Translations under genes and position numbers: made by a program
In this document: piece after piece, positions 1 to 9,399 of the stretch
Layout of the letters: the number at the start of each line of letters is the position of its first letter
How positions within the stretch are numbered: position 1 is the stretch's first letter
The notes under the pieces: model-generated
Told to the model about the DNA's origin: nothing
Database searches by the model: none
The model's input: only the letters and a program-made list of their open reading frames with translations
NCBI RefSeq assembly: GCF_000014065.1
Contig: NC_008044.1
Span: forward strand, 1,201,501 to 1,265,500
Origin: Ruegeria sp. TM1040
GTDB taxonomy: Bacteria > Pseudomonadota > Alphaproteobacteria > Rhodobacterales > Rhodobacteraceae
DNA: 64,000 nucleotides
Direction: 5' to 3'

Positions 1-266
1 TTGAAGACGACCGCATCGCCATCGCCGATGTCCACGATGCCGGCGTTCTCGCCGGGGCCGCAGATCACCTGCGGGCCGGAGGTCGGCAGGGTGCGCAGCC
101 ATTTTTTCGATGATTTATAGGAACAGTGCTCGTTCCACATGGCGGAGAAAATGCCGAGCTCGGTGAAGGTCGGCTCGCGGCCGATGATCTCGAGGATCAG
201 ATCGTATTCATCGGGCTTCAGTCCGTGGTTTTCGATCACTTCAGGCGTAATGGCTGGTTCCTGCAT
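1..266 (-). CDS. purL: phosphoribosylformylglycinamidine synthase subunit PurL, N-terminal part only
   Basis: The minus strand from 266 to the left window edge encodes the first 88 residues of PurL, the ATP-dependent amidotransferase-partner subunit that makes FGAM in de novo purine synthesis. The translated segment contains the strongly conserved [20 protein letters not shown] stretch at about residues 43-62, followed by [13 protein letters not shown] and the [11 protein letters not shown] segment, which together are diagnostic. I chose the ATG at 264-266 because it gives MQEPAIT, the usual Roseobacter PurL start; an in-frame ATG at 294-296 would add ten non-conserved residues. The gene runs off the window and its C-terminal part is not visible. 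Confidence 0.93.
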   Translation of the reverse strand, partial: MQEPAITPEVIENHGLKPDEYDLILEIIGREPTFTELGIFSAMWNEHCSYKSSKKWLRTLPTSGPQVICGPGENAGIVDIGDGDAVVF

Positions 267-520
267 GGCGCTAGATGGCCCCCCGGGTCGCTTCATGTTG
301 TCGGCCTTTTAGAGCAAGCCCCGCTGCGGGGAAAGGGGGCATGAGAGGCGTGCAGAGATTGCCTCATGATTGGGCATTCTCGAAATGGAATGCATGAACA
401 TCCGGCAACGGCATGATGATGTCGGGAAATCTGCCCCTCGGGCGCGTTTTGGGCTGGCAGGGGCGCGCGCCACACGACAAAGAAGGATAAAACCGCGCAC
501 AGAGATGCGGGCGTTGGGCC

Positions 521-549
521 AAAAAAAAGGCCGAGCACTAAGCTCGGCC
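521..549 (-). terminator. intrinsic terminator, minus strand
   Basis: GGCCGAGC (529-536) and GCTCGGCC (542-549) form a perfect 8-bp stem with a 5-base loop. On the minus strand it is followed by eight U residues (A-run 521-528). It would end a minus-strand transcript coming from the LysR gene or from the short frame at 538-666, and it separates these from purL. The rest of 267-520 holds no supportable gene; it includes a small GC hairpin near 307-318 just upstream of purL. Confidence 0.8.
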
Positions 550-666
550 GAAGTCCAACAGGGAGGTATGAAGTGCGGCCAGTGCCGCGTCTTCATGCAG
601 GTGATTTAGGGTGCCCGCTGCGCTGCCGCAAGTGTTTTGAAACCCTTGTTGGATCAAGCCTGCCAT
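538..666 (-). CDS. possible 42-residue small protein
   Basis: A minus-strand frame starting at the ATG at 664-666 reads MAGLIQQGFQNTCGSAAGTL and then NHLHEDAALAALHTSLLDFG-RA, with its TAG stop inside the loop of the terminator at 521-549. The C-terminal half looks like a short amphipathic helix. The only candidate ribosome binding site, CAGGAG, lies about 15 bases upstream, which is long. I do not recognise a family. It lies between the LysR stop (716) and the terminator, so it could be a small protein, the body of a small RNA, or chance. Confidence 0.25.
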   Translation of the reverse strand: MAGLIQQGFQNTCGSAAGTLNHLHEDAALAALHTSLLDFGRA

Positions 667-715
667 GCGCTATGTGCATAGCTCCTGCGCGTGGCGCAGA
701 AGGTAGATGGGAAAG

Positions 716-1621
716 TTATATTTTCCCAAGCTCTTTCATGTGCTTACGGTGTGCGATGATCTCATTCTGCACAAAGTCTCGGAAGGCGGAGACCCGCTGC
801 GAGTGGCGCAATTCTTCTGGATAGGCGAGATAAACCGGCACACCATTGGTGTCCTCATTGGGCAAAACCTGCACCAGATCCGGGAAATCCTCGGTCACGT
901 AATCCGGCAGAACCCCGATGCCGAGATCCTGCAAAACCCCCTGTAACACGCCGAAATAGTTGTTCACCGTGAGCATGGATTTGGGGTTATGGGTCATCAG
1001 CTTTTGCACCATGACCGCAGCGGACCCGACTTGCGCCGAACGCAGGCTCTGGCAGATCAGGCGGTGATCGCGGATTTCCTCGATGGTTTCGGGCCAGCCA
1101 AATTTGTCGATATAGCCGCGGGACGCATAGAGGCGCATCTGCACGGTCATCAGGCGTTTGCGAATGAGATCGGCCTGGCTTGGCTCTTTCATGCGGATCG
1201 CCACATCGGCCTCGCGCATGGGCAGATCCAGCACCCGCTCTTCGAGCATCAGGTCCACTTTGAGGTTGGGATACTGCTCGTAGAGCTTGATGAGACGCGG
1301 CGCGAGCCAGAGCGTGCCAAATCCGGTGGTGGTGGTGACGCGCAACTCGCCAAAGACGCCTTCTTCGCTGTCGCGAATCCGCGCCGAGGCGGTTTCCAGA
1401 CGTTTTGACATCGTTTTGGTGGCGTCAAACAGCAGCTCGCCCTGTTCGGTGAGAATCAGCCCCCGCGCGTGCCGGTGAAAAAGCGTGGCGTTCAGGCTCT
1501 CCTCAAGACCCCGAATCTGCCGCGAAACAGCCGATTGGGACAGGTTGAGGTGTTCGCCCGCATGGGTCAGGCTGCCTGCATCCGCAACCGCGTGAAAGAT
1601 CCTGAGCTTGTCCCAATCCAT
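716..1621 (-). CDS. LysR-family transcriptional regulator
   Basis: This 301-residue protein has the standard LysR layout: an N-terminal winged helix-turn-helix (about residues 1-60, with LTHAGEHLNLSQSAVSRQIRGLE as the recognition region) and a two-lobed periplasmic-binding-like effector domain from about residue 90. Length is normal for the family. It is transcribed divergently from the indolepyruvate ferredoxin oxidoreductase gene across a 168-bp intergenic region with inverted repeats, so it is the natural candidate to control that gene and itself. The effector cannot be predicted from sequence; an aryl-pyruvate or aromatic amino acid metabolite would fit the neighbour, but that is inference. 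Confidence 0.9.
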   Translation of the reverse strand: MDWDKLRIFHAVADAGSLTHAGEHLNLSQSAVSRQIRGLEESLNATLFHRHARGLILTEQGELLFDATKTMSKRLETASARIRDSEEGVFGELRVTTTTGFGTLWLAPRLIKLYEQYPNLKVDLMLEERVLDLPMREADVAIRMKEPSQADLIRKRLMTVQMRLYASRGYIDKFGWPETIEEIRDHRLICQSLRSAQVGSAAVMVQKLMTHNPKSMLTVNNYFGVLQGVLQDLGIGVLPDYVTEDFPDLVQVLPNEDTNGVPVYLAYPEELRHSQRVSAFRDFVQNEIIAHRKHMKELGKI

Positions 1622-1671
1622 TGTTTTTACTCTTTCTGCCTCTTTGCCCCAAACTACATGATGATGAACCT

Positions 1672-1756
1672 AAGTTTCAAACCTTACCGGAGGCTGACAC
1701 CGAAACTTTAAACAATCGGATATACAGGTCAGCATTTATGACCTATTATCTGGTCA
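1672..1756. promoter_or_regulatory. operator-like inverted repeats between the LysR gene and the oxidoreductase gene
   Basis: Two kinds of symmetry occur. AAGTTTC (1672-1678) and GAAACTT (1702-1708) form a perfect 7-bp inverted repeat with a 23-base spacer. Closer to the oxidoreductase start, GGTCA (1727-1731), TGACC (1739-1743) and GGTCA (1752-1756) are three alternating half-sites about one helical turn apart. They lie between the divergent starts at 1621 and 1790. The LysR protein is the likely ligand for at least one set; no binding evidence exists here. Confidence 0.4.
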
Positions 1757-1789
1757 AAATGCCAGCAAGTCGTGGTTGAGGAGGACCTG

Positions 1790-4700
1790 ATGAGCACGCA
1801 AAAGATTTCGCTCAATGACCGTTACGATCTGGAAAAATCGCCCATTCTCTTGAATGGGACTCAGGCGCTGGTGCGTTTGATGTTGATGCAGAAGGCGCGC
1901 GATGTGGCTGCGGGTCTCAATACGGCGGGGCTGGTGACCGGCTATCGCGGCTCGCCGCTTGGCGCGGTCGACATGCAGATGAAGCGGGCCGAAAAACTGC
2001 TGACGCAATCTGATGTGACGTTCCAATATGGGCTCAACGAGGATCTCGCCGTCACCGCGCTTTGGGGGGCGCAGCAGGCGGAAATCCGCGGTGAGGGTAA
2101 ATACGACGGTGTCTTTGGGCTCTGGTATGGCAAGGGGCCGGGGGTGGACCGCTCTGGCGACGCGCTGCGGCACGCCAATATGGCGGGCTCCTCAAAGCAC
2201 GGTGGCGTCCTGGTGGCGATGGGTGACGACCACACCGGCGAAAGCTCCACCGTGCTGCACCAGTCCGAGTGGTCGCTCTTGGATTGTTACCTGCCGATCG
2301 TAAGTCCGGCAGGGGTTCAGGAAATTCTCGACTACGGCATCTATGGCTATGCTTTGTCACGGTTTTCCGGTCTCTGGGTTGGTCTCAAGACGATGAAGGA
2401 CACCATCGAGGTGACCTCTGTTGTCGACGGTGATCCCAATCGCATTCAGCTTGTCACACCCGAAATGGATCTGCCCGCGGATGGGCTGAACATTCGCCTC
2501 GATGATGACCGCTTCCGCCAGGAAGACCGCATCATCGACCACAAGCGTTTTGCCGCCGAAGCCTTCAGCCACGCCAACAAGATGGACAAACGGGTCTGGG
2601 GCAAGCCCGGGGCCAAGATCGGTTTTGTGGCCGCCGGCAAGAACTGGCTGGATCTGGTTCACGCGCTAAGCCTTTTGAATATTGACGAAAACATGGCCGA
2701 GCGCCTGGGTATCACCACCTATAAGGTGGGCCAGACCTGGCCGATGGATATGAAGGGCTTTAATGCCTGGGCCGAAGGGCTCGACCTGATTGTGGTCGTC
2801 GAGGAAAAGCGCAAGCTGATCGAGATCCAGATCAAGGAAGCGCTGTTTGACAACCGGCGCGGTCGCCGCGTCTATGGCTGGTACAAGGGCGGCGCGGGCA
2901 CCATGCACCGCGAGGAACTGTTCCCCACGAAATATGCGCTCGACCCGATCATGATTGCCGAGAAACTGGGCAATATCCTTATCGAGGAAGGGCGCGACAC
3001 CGAAGCGATCCGCGCCGGACTTGCCGATCTTGACGAGGCGCGCCGCGCCGACAACGCTGAGGAAATCGCCTCGCGCCTGCCGTATTTCTGTTCCGGCTGC
3101 CCGCATAATTCCTCGACCAAGCTGCCCGATGGCGCACGCGCCTATGCGGGGATTGGCTGTCACTTCATGGTGCAGTGGATGGACCGGGAAACGGTCGGCT
3201 TTACCCATATGGGCGGCGAGGGCGCCAACTGGATCGGCGAGGCTCCGTTTTCCAATAGAAATCATGTTTTTCAAAACCTCGGGGACGGAACTTACAATCA
3301 CTCCGGGGTGATGGCGATCCGTGCGGCGCTCGCTGAGGGCACCAATATCACCTATAAGATCCTCTATAATGACGCGGTGGCGATGACCGGTGGCCAGCAG
3401 GCCGAAGGCGGTCTCACGGCGCATCAGATCGCCCATGAATTGCGCGCGATGGGGGTCAAAACCATCGCCGTGGTCTATGACGAAAAAGAAGACGTGGACG
3501 CCAAGCTCTTTCCCAGCGGCATGCGGATGCATGAGCGCGCCGAGCTCATGCAGGTGCAGCGCGAGTTTGAACAGATCGAGGGCGTCTCTGCCATTATCTA
3601 CGTGCAGACCTGCGCTGCGGAAAAACGCCGCCGCCGCAAGAAAGGCCTGTTCCCGGATCCCGATCAGCGGATCTTTATCAATTCGGACGTCTGCGAAGGC
3701 TGTGGAGATTGCGGCGTGCAATCAAACTGCGTCTCCATCGTGCCAAAGGAGACCGAACTGGGGCGCAAACGGGCCATTGACCAGTCGAGCTGCAACAAGG
3801 ATTTTTCTTGCGTCAACGGGTTCTGCCCGTCGTTCCTCAGCATTGAGGGCGCCAAGATCAAGAAGAGCGCAACGGCCAGCCTCGATTTGCCGGACCTGCC
3901 CGAACCGCAGCTGCCGGAGATCGACGGCACGCATAACGTGGTGATCACCGGCGTGGGCGGCACAGGCGTTGTGACCATCGGCGCGGTGCTGGCACAGGCC
4001 GCCCAGATCGACGGCAAGGGCGCGGGCATGATGGAGATGGCGGGGCTCGCCCAAAAAGGCGGTGCGGTACATATCCATTGCCGCCTCGCCAACCGTCCCG
4101 AAGACATCAGCGCCATCCGGGTCGCCACCGGCGAGGCGCATGCGCTGATCGGCGGCGATCTGGTGGTGAGCGCGGGCGCAAAGACGCTGGGGCTGACCTC
4201 GACGGGCCGCACCGGTGCGGTGGTCAACAGCCATGAAATCATCACGGGTGACTTCACTCGAAACACCGATTTTTCCTTGCCAAGCGACAGGTTGCAGGTC
4301 GCGCTTCAGGCGCGGATTCGGGATCGGCTTGATCTCTTTGATGCGTCGGAACTGGCACGGGTCAGCATGGGAGATTCGATTTTCTCCAACATGATGGTCT
4401 TTGGCGCCGCTTGGCAGCGGGGGCTGATCCCGGTGCGGTTTGAGGCGATCAAACAGGCGATCGAGCTGAATGGCGCAGCGGTCGAAAAAAACCTGCGCGC
4501 CTTTGATATTGGCCGTTGGGCGGTGCTCTATCCCGACGAGGCAGCAAAGCTGCTGACGCCCAATGTGGTGGAACTACCCAAGTCGCTTGATGAGAAGATC
4601 GCCTATCGCCGCGATCATCTGATCGCCTACCAAGGCAAGCGTCTGGCCAAGCGGTATGACAAACTCCTGAGCGGAATTTCTGACGCCCGCCTCAAGGAAG

Positions 4701-5209
4701 CCGTGGCAAAAGGCTATCATAAGCTGTTGAGCTACAAGGATGAATACGAGGTGGCGCGGCTTCTTCTGAGCAGTCGCGAGAAGGCCGAAGAGGCCTTTGA
4801 GGGGGATCTCAAGATCAGCTACAACCTCGCGCCGCCGCTTCTGGGGGGCAAGGATGCCAATGGCCGCCCGAAAAAGCGCAAGTTCGGCCCCCGCACTGAA
4901 CGTCTGTTCCGCGTTCTGGCCAAGCTCAAATCCCTGCGCGGCACGCCTCTGGATATCTTTGGCTATACTGCGGAACGCAAGATGGAGCGCGCGCTCATCA
5001 AACAATACGAGGCCGACATGAAGGCGTGGCTGCCAAAGGCCGGGAGCGTCGACCCGGGCGCCTTGGTTGCGCTTGCGGAACTGCCCTTGCAGATTCGCGG
5101 CTTTGGCCCTGTGAAAATGAAAAACGAGCAAGCAGCCGCCAAACGGCGCGAGGAATTGCTCGTGGCGCTGAAACAGGGGGCAACGCCGGTCAAAACGGCC
5201 GCAGAATAG
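1790..5209 (+). CDS. fused indolepyruvate ferredoxin oxidoreductase (alpha plus gamma/beta domains)
   Basis: This 1139-residue protein fuses the subunits of the thiamine-diphosphate enzyme that oxidatively decarboxylates indolepyruvate and other aryl pyruvates to arylacetyl-CoA. The N-terminal part has the pyrimidine-binding region (GYRGSPLGAVD near residue 50). A CxxC element (FCSGCPHN) lies near residue 433, the diphosphate-binding GDG...N element near residue 497, and GGQQAEGG soon after. A cysteine-rich cluster CEGCGDCGVQSNC near residue 634 should hold an iron-sulfur centre. The gamma domain begins near residue 718 (VVITGVGGTGVV). I chose the ATG at 1790 because GAGGAGG sits just upstream, over the GTG at 1772. 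It stands alone, divergent from a LysR regulator. Physiological substrate is inferred. Confidence 0.93.
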   Translation: MSTQKISLNDRYDLEKSPILLNGTQALVRLMLMQKARDVAAGLNTAGLVTGYRGSPLGAVDMQMKRAEKLLTQSDVTFQYGLNEDLAVTALWGAQQAEIRGEGKYDGVFGLWYGKGPGVDRSGDALRHANMAGSSKHGGVLVAMGDDHTGESSTVLHQSEWSLLDCYLPIVSPAGVQEILDYGIYGYALSRFSGLWVGLKTMKDTIEVTSVVDGDPNRIQLVTPEMDLPADGLNIRLDDDRFRQEDRIIDHKRFAAEAFSHANKMDKRVWGKPGAKIGFVAAGKNWLDLVHALSLLNIDENMAERLGITTYKVGQTWPMDMKGFNAWAEGLDLIVVVEEKRKLIEIQIKEALFDNRRGRRVYGWYKGGAGTMHREELFPTKYALDPIMIAEKLGNILIEEGRDTEAIRAGLADLDEARRADNAEEIASRLPYFCSGCPHNSSTKLPDGARAYAGIGCHFMVQWMDRETVGFTHMGGEGANWIGEAPFSNRNHVFQNLGDGTYNHSGVMAIRAALAEGTNITYKILYNDAVAMTGGQQAEGGLTAHQIAHELRAMGVKTIAVVYDEKEDVDAKLFPSGMRMHERAELMQVQREFEQIEGVSAIIYVQTCAAEKRRRRKKGLFPDPDQRIFINSDVCEGCGDCGVQSNCVSIVPKETELGRKRAIDQSSCNKDFSCVNGFCPSFLSIEGAKIKKSATASLDLPDLPEPQLPEIDGTHNVVITGVGGTGVVTIGAVLAQAAQIDGKGAGMMEMAGLAQKGGAVHIHCRLANRPEDISAIRVATGEAHALIGGDLVVSAGAKTLGLTSTGRTGAVVNSHEIITGDFTRNTDFSLPSDRLQVALQARIRDRLDLFDASELARVSMGDSIFSNMMVFGAAWQRGLIPVRFEAIKQAIELNGAAVEKNLRAFDIGRWAVLYPDEAAKLLTPNVVELPKSLDEKIAYRRDHLIAYQGKRLAKRYDKLLSGISDARLKEAVAKGYHKLLSYKDEYEVARLLLSSREKAEEAFEGDLKISYNLAPPLLGGKDANGRPKKRKFGPRTERLFRVLAKLKSLRGTPLDIFGYTAERKMERALIKQYEADMKAWLPKAGSVDPGALVALAELPLQIRGFGPVKMKNEQAAAKRREELLVALKQGATPVKTAAE

Positions 5210-5218
5210 GAACAGATC

Positions 5219-5285
5219 TGACATCTGGAATTAACCGGATGTCATGAATATGTTACCGAGGCCGGGCTAGATACACGCCCGGCCT
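5219..5285 (+). terminator. two consecutive hairpins after the oxidoreductase gene
   Basis: TGACATCTGG (5219-5228) pairs with CCGGATGTCA (5235-5244) around an AATTAA loop, with one G-U pair. AGGCCGGGC (5259-5267) pairs with GCCCGGCCT (5277-5285). Neither is followed by a real U-run, so termination is plausible but unproven; the first starts only ten bases after the stop codon. Confidence 0.4.
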
Positions 5286-5346
5286 TGGTCGGGGGAGGGT
5301 GCTTTGATCGGTGCCCTTTCCTTGTCTTTACGGAGATCACAAAGAC

Positions 5347-6225
5347 ATGCTTGAGCGTCGCCATATCGCGCGCGATATATCCTACTCCCACTCTGCCGAG
5401 ACGCGGCCGGGTCGGATCATGATCCGTCTGATGGAAAACACCACCGGTCGGTTGCGGCTGATCAAACGGGCCAAGGGCTATGACATGGAAGTCGCCTCCG
5501 GGCGTAGTTTCTGGGATGTCATCGTCGAACGCTATGGCCTCAGCCTCGATGTGGTGGGCGGCAGCCTCGACGCGATCCCGCGCGACAAGCCGGTGATCCT
5601 GATCGCCAACCATCCCTACGGCATCCTTGATGGGCTGATGATGGGGCATATCCTGTCGCGCACGCGCTGCGATTTTCGCATGCTGGCGCATCAGGTGTTT
5701 CGCAAGGCCGAGGATCTGAACAAGGTGATCCTGCCGATTGATTTTGCCGAAACCAAAGAGGCAATGAAGGTCAATCTGCAGACCCGCAAGGACGCGCTCG
5801 ATTACTTGGGGCAGGGCGGCGCTATCGGGATCTTTCCGGGCGGCACGGTCTCCACGGCCTCCAAACCCTTTGCACATCCCATGGATCCGGGCTGGCGCGG
5901 CTTCACCGCGCGGATGGTGGCCAAATCGGATGCGGTGGTGGTGCCTTTGTATTTCGACGGCCATACCTCGCGTCTGTTTCAGATCGCTTCGCACCTGCAT
6001 TACACGTTGCGCATGGGGCTCTTGATTAAGGAGTTCAAAAAGCGCGTCGACACCCCCGTCAAGGTGGTGATCGGTGAGCCCATCGGGCGCGATGTGCTTG
6101 ACCCCTTGGCAAAGGACTCCAAAGCAATGATGGATTTCCTGCGCAAAGCCACGTATGAGCTGTCACCAACACCGCTCAAATCCTATGACTACGGGTTCGA
6201 GTTCGAAGAAAAACACCGGGCGTGA
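5347..6225 (+). CDS. lysophospholipid acyltransferase family protein (hemolysin/OlsA-like)
   Basis: The 292-residue product belongs to the 1-acyl-glycerol-phosphate acyltransferase superfamily, which transfers acyl chains to membrane lipid precursors at the inner membrane. The catalytic region reads [10 protein letters not shown] (about residues 83-92), the His/Asp pair in the wider spacing seen in the putative-hemolysin branch rather than classical PlsC. The substrate-binding FPGGTVST element follows about 80 residues later and a [10 protein letters not shown] element lies near the C terminus. There is no clear membrane segment. The ATG at 5347 is preferred, with GGAG at 5332-5335; a GTG at 5311 in the same frame is possible. 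The acyl acceptor (ornithine lipid or phospholipid) is not determinable. murI follows 31 bp downstream. Confidence 0.82.
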   Translation: MLERRHIARDISYSHSAETRPGRIMIRLMENTTGRLRLIKRAKGYDMEVASGRSFWDVIVERYGLSLDVVGGSLDAIPRDKPVILIANHPYGILDGLMMGHILSRTRCDFRMLAHQVFRKAEDLNKVILPIDFAETKEAMKVNLQTRKDALDYLGQGGAIGIFPGGTVSTASKPFAHPMDPGWRGFTARMVAKSDAVVVPLYFDGHTSRLFQIASHLHYTLRMGLLIKEFKKRVDTPVKVVIGEPIGRDVLDPLAKDSKAMMDFLRKATYELSPTPLKSYDYGFEFEEKHRA

Positions 6226-6256
6226 CGCGCGCCCGCACACCCAAAGGCAGTGTGAC

Positions 6257-7066
6257 ATGGCAGTTGGTATTTTTGATTCCGGTCTTGGTGGTCTGACCGT
6301 GTTGGATGCGGCGCAAAAGCGCCTGCCGGATGTGGATTTCCTGTATTACGGCGACAACAGCCATGCGCCTTACGGCGTGCGCGACGCCGAGGACATCTAT
6401 GAGCTGACGCATAAGGCCGTGCATGACATGTGGGATCGCGGCTGCAATCTGGTGATCCTGGCCTGTAATACCGCCTCGGCCGCTGCGCTGCGGCGCATGC
6501 AGGAGGCCGGCGTGCCAGAGGGCAAGCGGGTGCTTGGCGTCTTTGTGCCGCTGATCGAGGCGCTCACCGAACGCCAGTGGGGGGACAACTCTCCTCCGCG
6601 GGAGGTGGCCGTGAAACATGTGGCGCTGTTTGCGACCCCTGCCACCGTGGCAAGCCGCGCATTTCAGCGCGAGCTGGCGTTTCGCGCCATCGGCGTCGAC
6701 GTCGAAGCGCAGGCCTGCGGTGGCGTGGTCGATGCCATCGAGGAGGGCGACATGATCCTCGCCGAGGCGCTTGTGAAAAGCCATGTCGATGCGCTGCTGC
6801 GCAAGATGCCCCGCCCCGAGGCGGCGATCCTGGGCTGCACCCATTATCCGTTGATGGAAGACGTCTTTCAAAAGGCGCTGGGGCCCGATGTGCAGGTCTT
6901 CAGCCAGGGCCGTCTGGTTGCCGACAGCCTCGCGCACTATCTCGAGCGTCGTCCCGAGATGATTGGTGGCGGCAATGCGGGCTATGTGACCACCGGGAAT
7001 GCCAACCGCGTCAGCAGCCGCGCGACGCAATTCTTGCGACGAGAAATCACTTTTGAAGCGGCCTGA
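6257..7066 (+). CDS. murI: glutamate racemase
   Basis: The 269-residue protein converts L- to D-glutamate for peptidoglycan precursor synthesis in the cytoplasm. The N-terminal [12 protein letters not shown] signature, the [11 protein letters not shown] segment and both catalytic cysteines are present: Cys70 in LACNTAS and Cys194 in GCTHYPL. Length is normal. The open frame extends upstream into the acyltransferase gene, but the family N-terminus begins at the ATG at 6257. It follows the acyltransferase by 31 bp and precedes argC by 84 bp, a spacer that contains a GCCTGC/GCAGGC hairpin. Confidence 0.95.
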   Translation: MAVGIFDSGLGGLTVLDAAQKRLPDVDFLYYGDNSHAPYGVRDAEDIYELTHKAVHDMWDRGCNLVILACNTASAAALRRMQEAGVPEGKRVLGVFVPLIEALTERQWGDNSPPREVAVKHVALFATPATVASRAFQRELAFRAIGVDVEAQACGGVVDAIEEGDMILAEALVKSHVDALLRKMPRPEAAILGCTHYPLMEDVFQKALGPDVQVFSQGRLVADSLAHYLERRPEMIGGGNAGYVTTGNANRVSSRATQFLRREITFEAA

Positions 7067-7150
7067 GGGATTATACCCTCGCGCCCAACCTGATGTCCTG
7101 CCTGCGCTCTTTGCAGGCCCCCTTCATATCTGAACATTCGAGGTCTCGAC

Positions 7151-8179
7151 ATGACCCATAACGTGGCAATTCTTGGTGCGTCCGGCTATACCGGCGCAGA
7201 GCTGATCCGGCTGATTTCTCAGCACCCGAGCATCACCATCAAAGCCCTCGCAGCCGAGCGCAAGGCAGGCATGGAGATGGCAGATGTATTCCCGCATCTG
7301 CGTCATCTTTCGCTGCCAACCCTTTGCAAAATAGACGAAATCGACTTCGCACAGATCGATCTGTGTTTCTGTGCTCTGCCGCATAAGACCAGCCAAGAGG
7401 TGATCGCGAAACTGCCGGGTGATCTGAAAATCGTGGATCTGTCGGCGGACTTCCGGCTGCGCGACCCGGAGGCCTATGAAAAATGGTACGGCAACCCGCA
7501 TGCGGCGCTCGAGCAGCAGCAGGAGGCGGTCTATGGTCTCACCGAATTTTATCGCGATGAGATTAAGGGCGCGCGGCTGGTGGCGGGCACGGGCTGCAAT
7601 GCGGCCACCGGGCAGTTTGCGCTGCGGCCGCTGATCGCGGCGGGTGTGATCGACCTTGATGAGATCATCCTCGATATGAAATGTGCGGTCTCCGGCGCCG
7701 GGCGGGCGCTCAAGGAAAACCTGCTGCATGCGGAGCTGAGCGAAGGCTATAACGCCTATGCCATTGGTGGCACCCACCGGCATATCGGCGAGTTCGATCA
7801 GGAGTTCTCGGCTATCGCTGGGCGGCCCGTGAAGGTCCAGTTCACCCCGCATCTGCTGCCGGTGAACCGGGGGATCCTTGCGACCACCTACGTCAAAGGC
7901 GATGCTCAGGCGATCTATGAGACATTTGCCAAGGCCTATGCCGATGAGCCCTTTGTCGAGCTGCTGCCTTTTGGCGAGGCGCCTTCCACCCATCATGTGC
8001 GCGGGTCAAACTTTGTACATATCGGGGTCACTGCCGATCGCATCGCAGGGCGCGCAATTGTTATCGTGGCGTTGGATAACCTGACAAAAGGTAGCAGCGG
8101 TCAGGCCTTGCAGAATGCAAACCTGATGTTAGGTGAGGACGAGACAGCCGGGCTGATGATGGCACCGCTGTTCCCCTGA
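7151..8179 (+). CDS. argC: N-acetyl-gamma-glutamyl-phosphate reductase
   Basis: This 342-residue protein catalyses the NADPH-dependent third step of arginine biosynthesis. The N terminus carries the Rossmann signature [15 protein letters not shown]; the catalytic cysteine is Cys149 in AGTGCNAATG; and the conserved histidine appears in the GGTHRHIGE segment. Length matches the standard (type 1) ArgC. It is followed after 16 bp by ccmE, so the two may be cotranscribed despite unrelated functions. Other arg genes are not in the window. Confidence 0.96.
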
Positions 8180-8195
8180 ACATCAAGAGGTCCAG

Positions 8196-8639
8196 ATGAA
8201 GTCCCTGAAGAAGCAGCGGCGTATCCAGATCATAGCGCTTGCCACCGTGGCCCTTGTTGGGTCCACGGCGCTCATTGGCTATGCCATGCGCGATGGCATC
8301 AACTATTTCCGCTCGCCCAGTCAGGTGATGGAGACCCCGCCCGAGCCGACAGAGACCTTTCGCATCGGTGGCCTTGTCGAAGAAGGCACCCTGCAACGCG
8401 GTCAGGGCGAGGCGGTGCGCTTTTCGGTGACCGATGGTGGCGCCAGCGTGCCGGTCACCTATGTGGGGGTTCTGCCGGATCTCTTTGAGGAAAATCAGGG
8501 CATGGTGGGGACCGGGCGATATGTCAACGGTGTCTTTGAAGCCTCTGAAATCCTTGCAAAACATGACGAGACCTACATGCCCAAAGAGGTCGTGGATGCC
8601 TTGAAAGAACAAGGTGTCTACCGCGAAGGCGACAGCTGA
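8196..8639 (+). CDS. ccmE: cytochrome c maturation heme chaperone CcmE
   Basis: CcmE is the periplasmic heme chaperone of system I cytochrome c biogenesis, receiving heme from CcmABCD and passing it to CcmF/CcmH. The 147-residue protein has one N-terminal membrane anchor (about residues 11-33) and a soluble OB-fold domain. The covalent heme ligand is His123 in the KHDETYMP motif, with the axial Tyr127 four residues later, matching the family HxxxY signature. ccmF and ccmH follow on the same strand, but only after two unrelated lysis-type genes. Confidence 0.95.
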   Translation: MKSLKKQRRIQIIALATVALVGSTALIGYAMRDGINYFRSPSQVMETPPEPTETFRIGGLVEEGTLQRGQGEAVRFSVTDGGASVPVTYVGVLPDLFEENQGMVGTGRYVNGVFEASEILAKHDETYMPKEVVDALKEQGVYREGDS

Positions 8640-8666
8640 TCTTTTTGCATTCTGGTCTGATCTGAT

Positions 8667-8698
8667 AACGCGCCCGGCGATCACCGCCCGGGCGCGTT
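8667..8698 (+). terminator. strong hairpin between ccmE and the muramidase gene
   Basis: AACGCGCCCGG (8667-8677) and CCGGGCGCGTT (8688-8698) form a perfect 11-bp stem with a 10-base loop, 27 bases after the ccmE stop. The downstream tract (GCGTTTGC) is only weakly U-rich. It suggests that the muramidase/holin pair is a separate transcription unit from ccmE. Confidence 0.5.
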
Positions 8699-8781
8699 GC
8701 GTTTGCAGCGCACGGTCCGACCACCGGATCGAAAGTCGCATGCGATAGTCTTCCTGCCAGTTCCCGATTGGAGGATCTTGC

Positions 8782-9390
8782 ATGGATGTTGTCAAAATTG
8801 CCCAAGAGATCGTCGCCCGTGAGGGGGGCTATGTGAATGATCCCGATGATCCTGGTGGGGCAACCAAACATGGCGTGACCATTCACACCATGCGCCGACT
8901 TGGGCTGGATCTCACCGGCGATGAGAGGGTGGATGCGCGCGATGTGCAGGCCCTGAGCCGGAAGGAGGCCGTAGAGATCTTTCTGCGCGAATACTATCGC
9001 CGTCCGCGCCTGCATCTGCTGCCGGCGCCGCTGCAGCCCAGCGTCTTTGATATGCATGTCAACGCAGGCGGCAACGCGGTGCGGATCCTGCAGGAGTTGC
9101 TGTGTGAGATGGGCTATGATCTCAGCGTTGACGGCGTGATCGGGCCACACACGGCCAAAGCGGCTGCGGCCGCCGGAGCGGTCAATATGGACGCGCTGGT
9201 CAATGCCTATGGGATCGCGCGCCGGAACTACTATTTTCAGCTGGCCGAGCGACGTCCGCAGAGCCGGAAATATGCCCGCACGCGTGCAGGCAAAAAGGGC
9301 GGCTGGATCCGGCGCGCAGAAGAGTTCATAGCGCCGCGTTATCATCTCACAGTGGCTGAATTTCATACGCGCACCGCGCATTGGGCTTGA
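8782..9390 (+). CDS. GH108-type N-acetylmuramidase (GTA-type endolysin)
   Basis: The 202-residue protein matches the glycoside hydrolase family 108 muramidases that often pair with holins. The catalytic glutamate is Glu14 in REGGYVNDPDDPGGATKHG, the family signature. A peptidoglycan-binding segment (VDGVIGPHTAKAA) begins near residue 118. There is no signal peptide, so export would depend on the holin encoded 9 bp downstream. A good ribosome binding site (GGAGG) lies 7 bases before the ATG. In Rhodobacter capsulatus a muramidase/holin pair of this type releases gene transfer agent particles, from a site away from the main GTA cluster; the same role here is inference. No phage structural genes are nearby. 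Confidence 0.85.
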   Translation: MDVVKIAQEIVAREGGYVNDPDDPGGATKHGVTIHTMRRLGLDLTGDERVDARDVQALSRKEAVEIFLREYYRRPRLHLLPAPLQPSVFDMHVNAGGNAVRILQELLCEMGYDLSVDGVIGPHTAKAAAAAGAVNMDALVNAYGIARRNYYFQLAERRPQSRKYARTRAGKKGGWIRRAEEFIAPRYHLTVAEFHTRTAHWA

Positions 9391-9399
9391 GGTAAACAC

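Noticed and set aside
2666-3721. Minus-strand frame of 351 codons inside the oxidoreductase gene
   Set aside because: It is antisense to conserved thiamine-enzyme motifs and has low-complexity His/Ala/Arg-rich sequence typical of GC-rich shadow frames.
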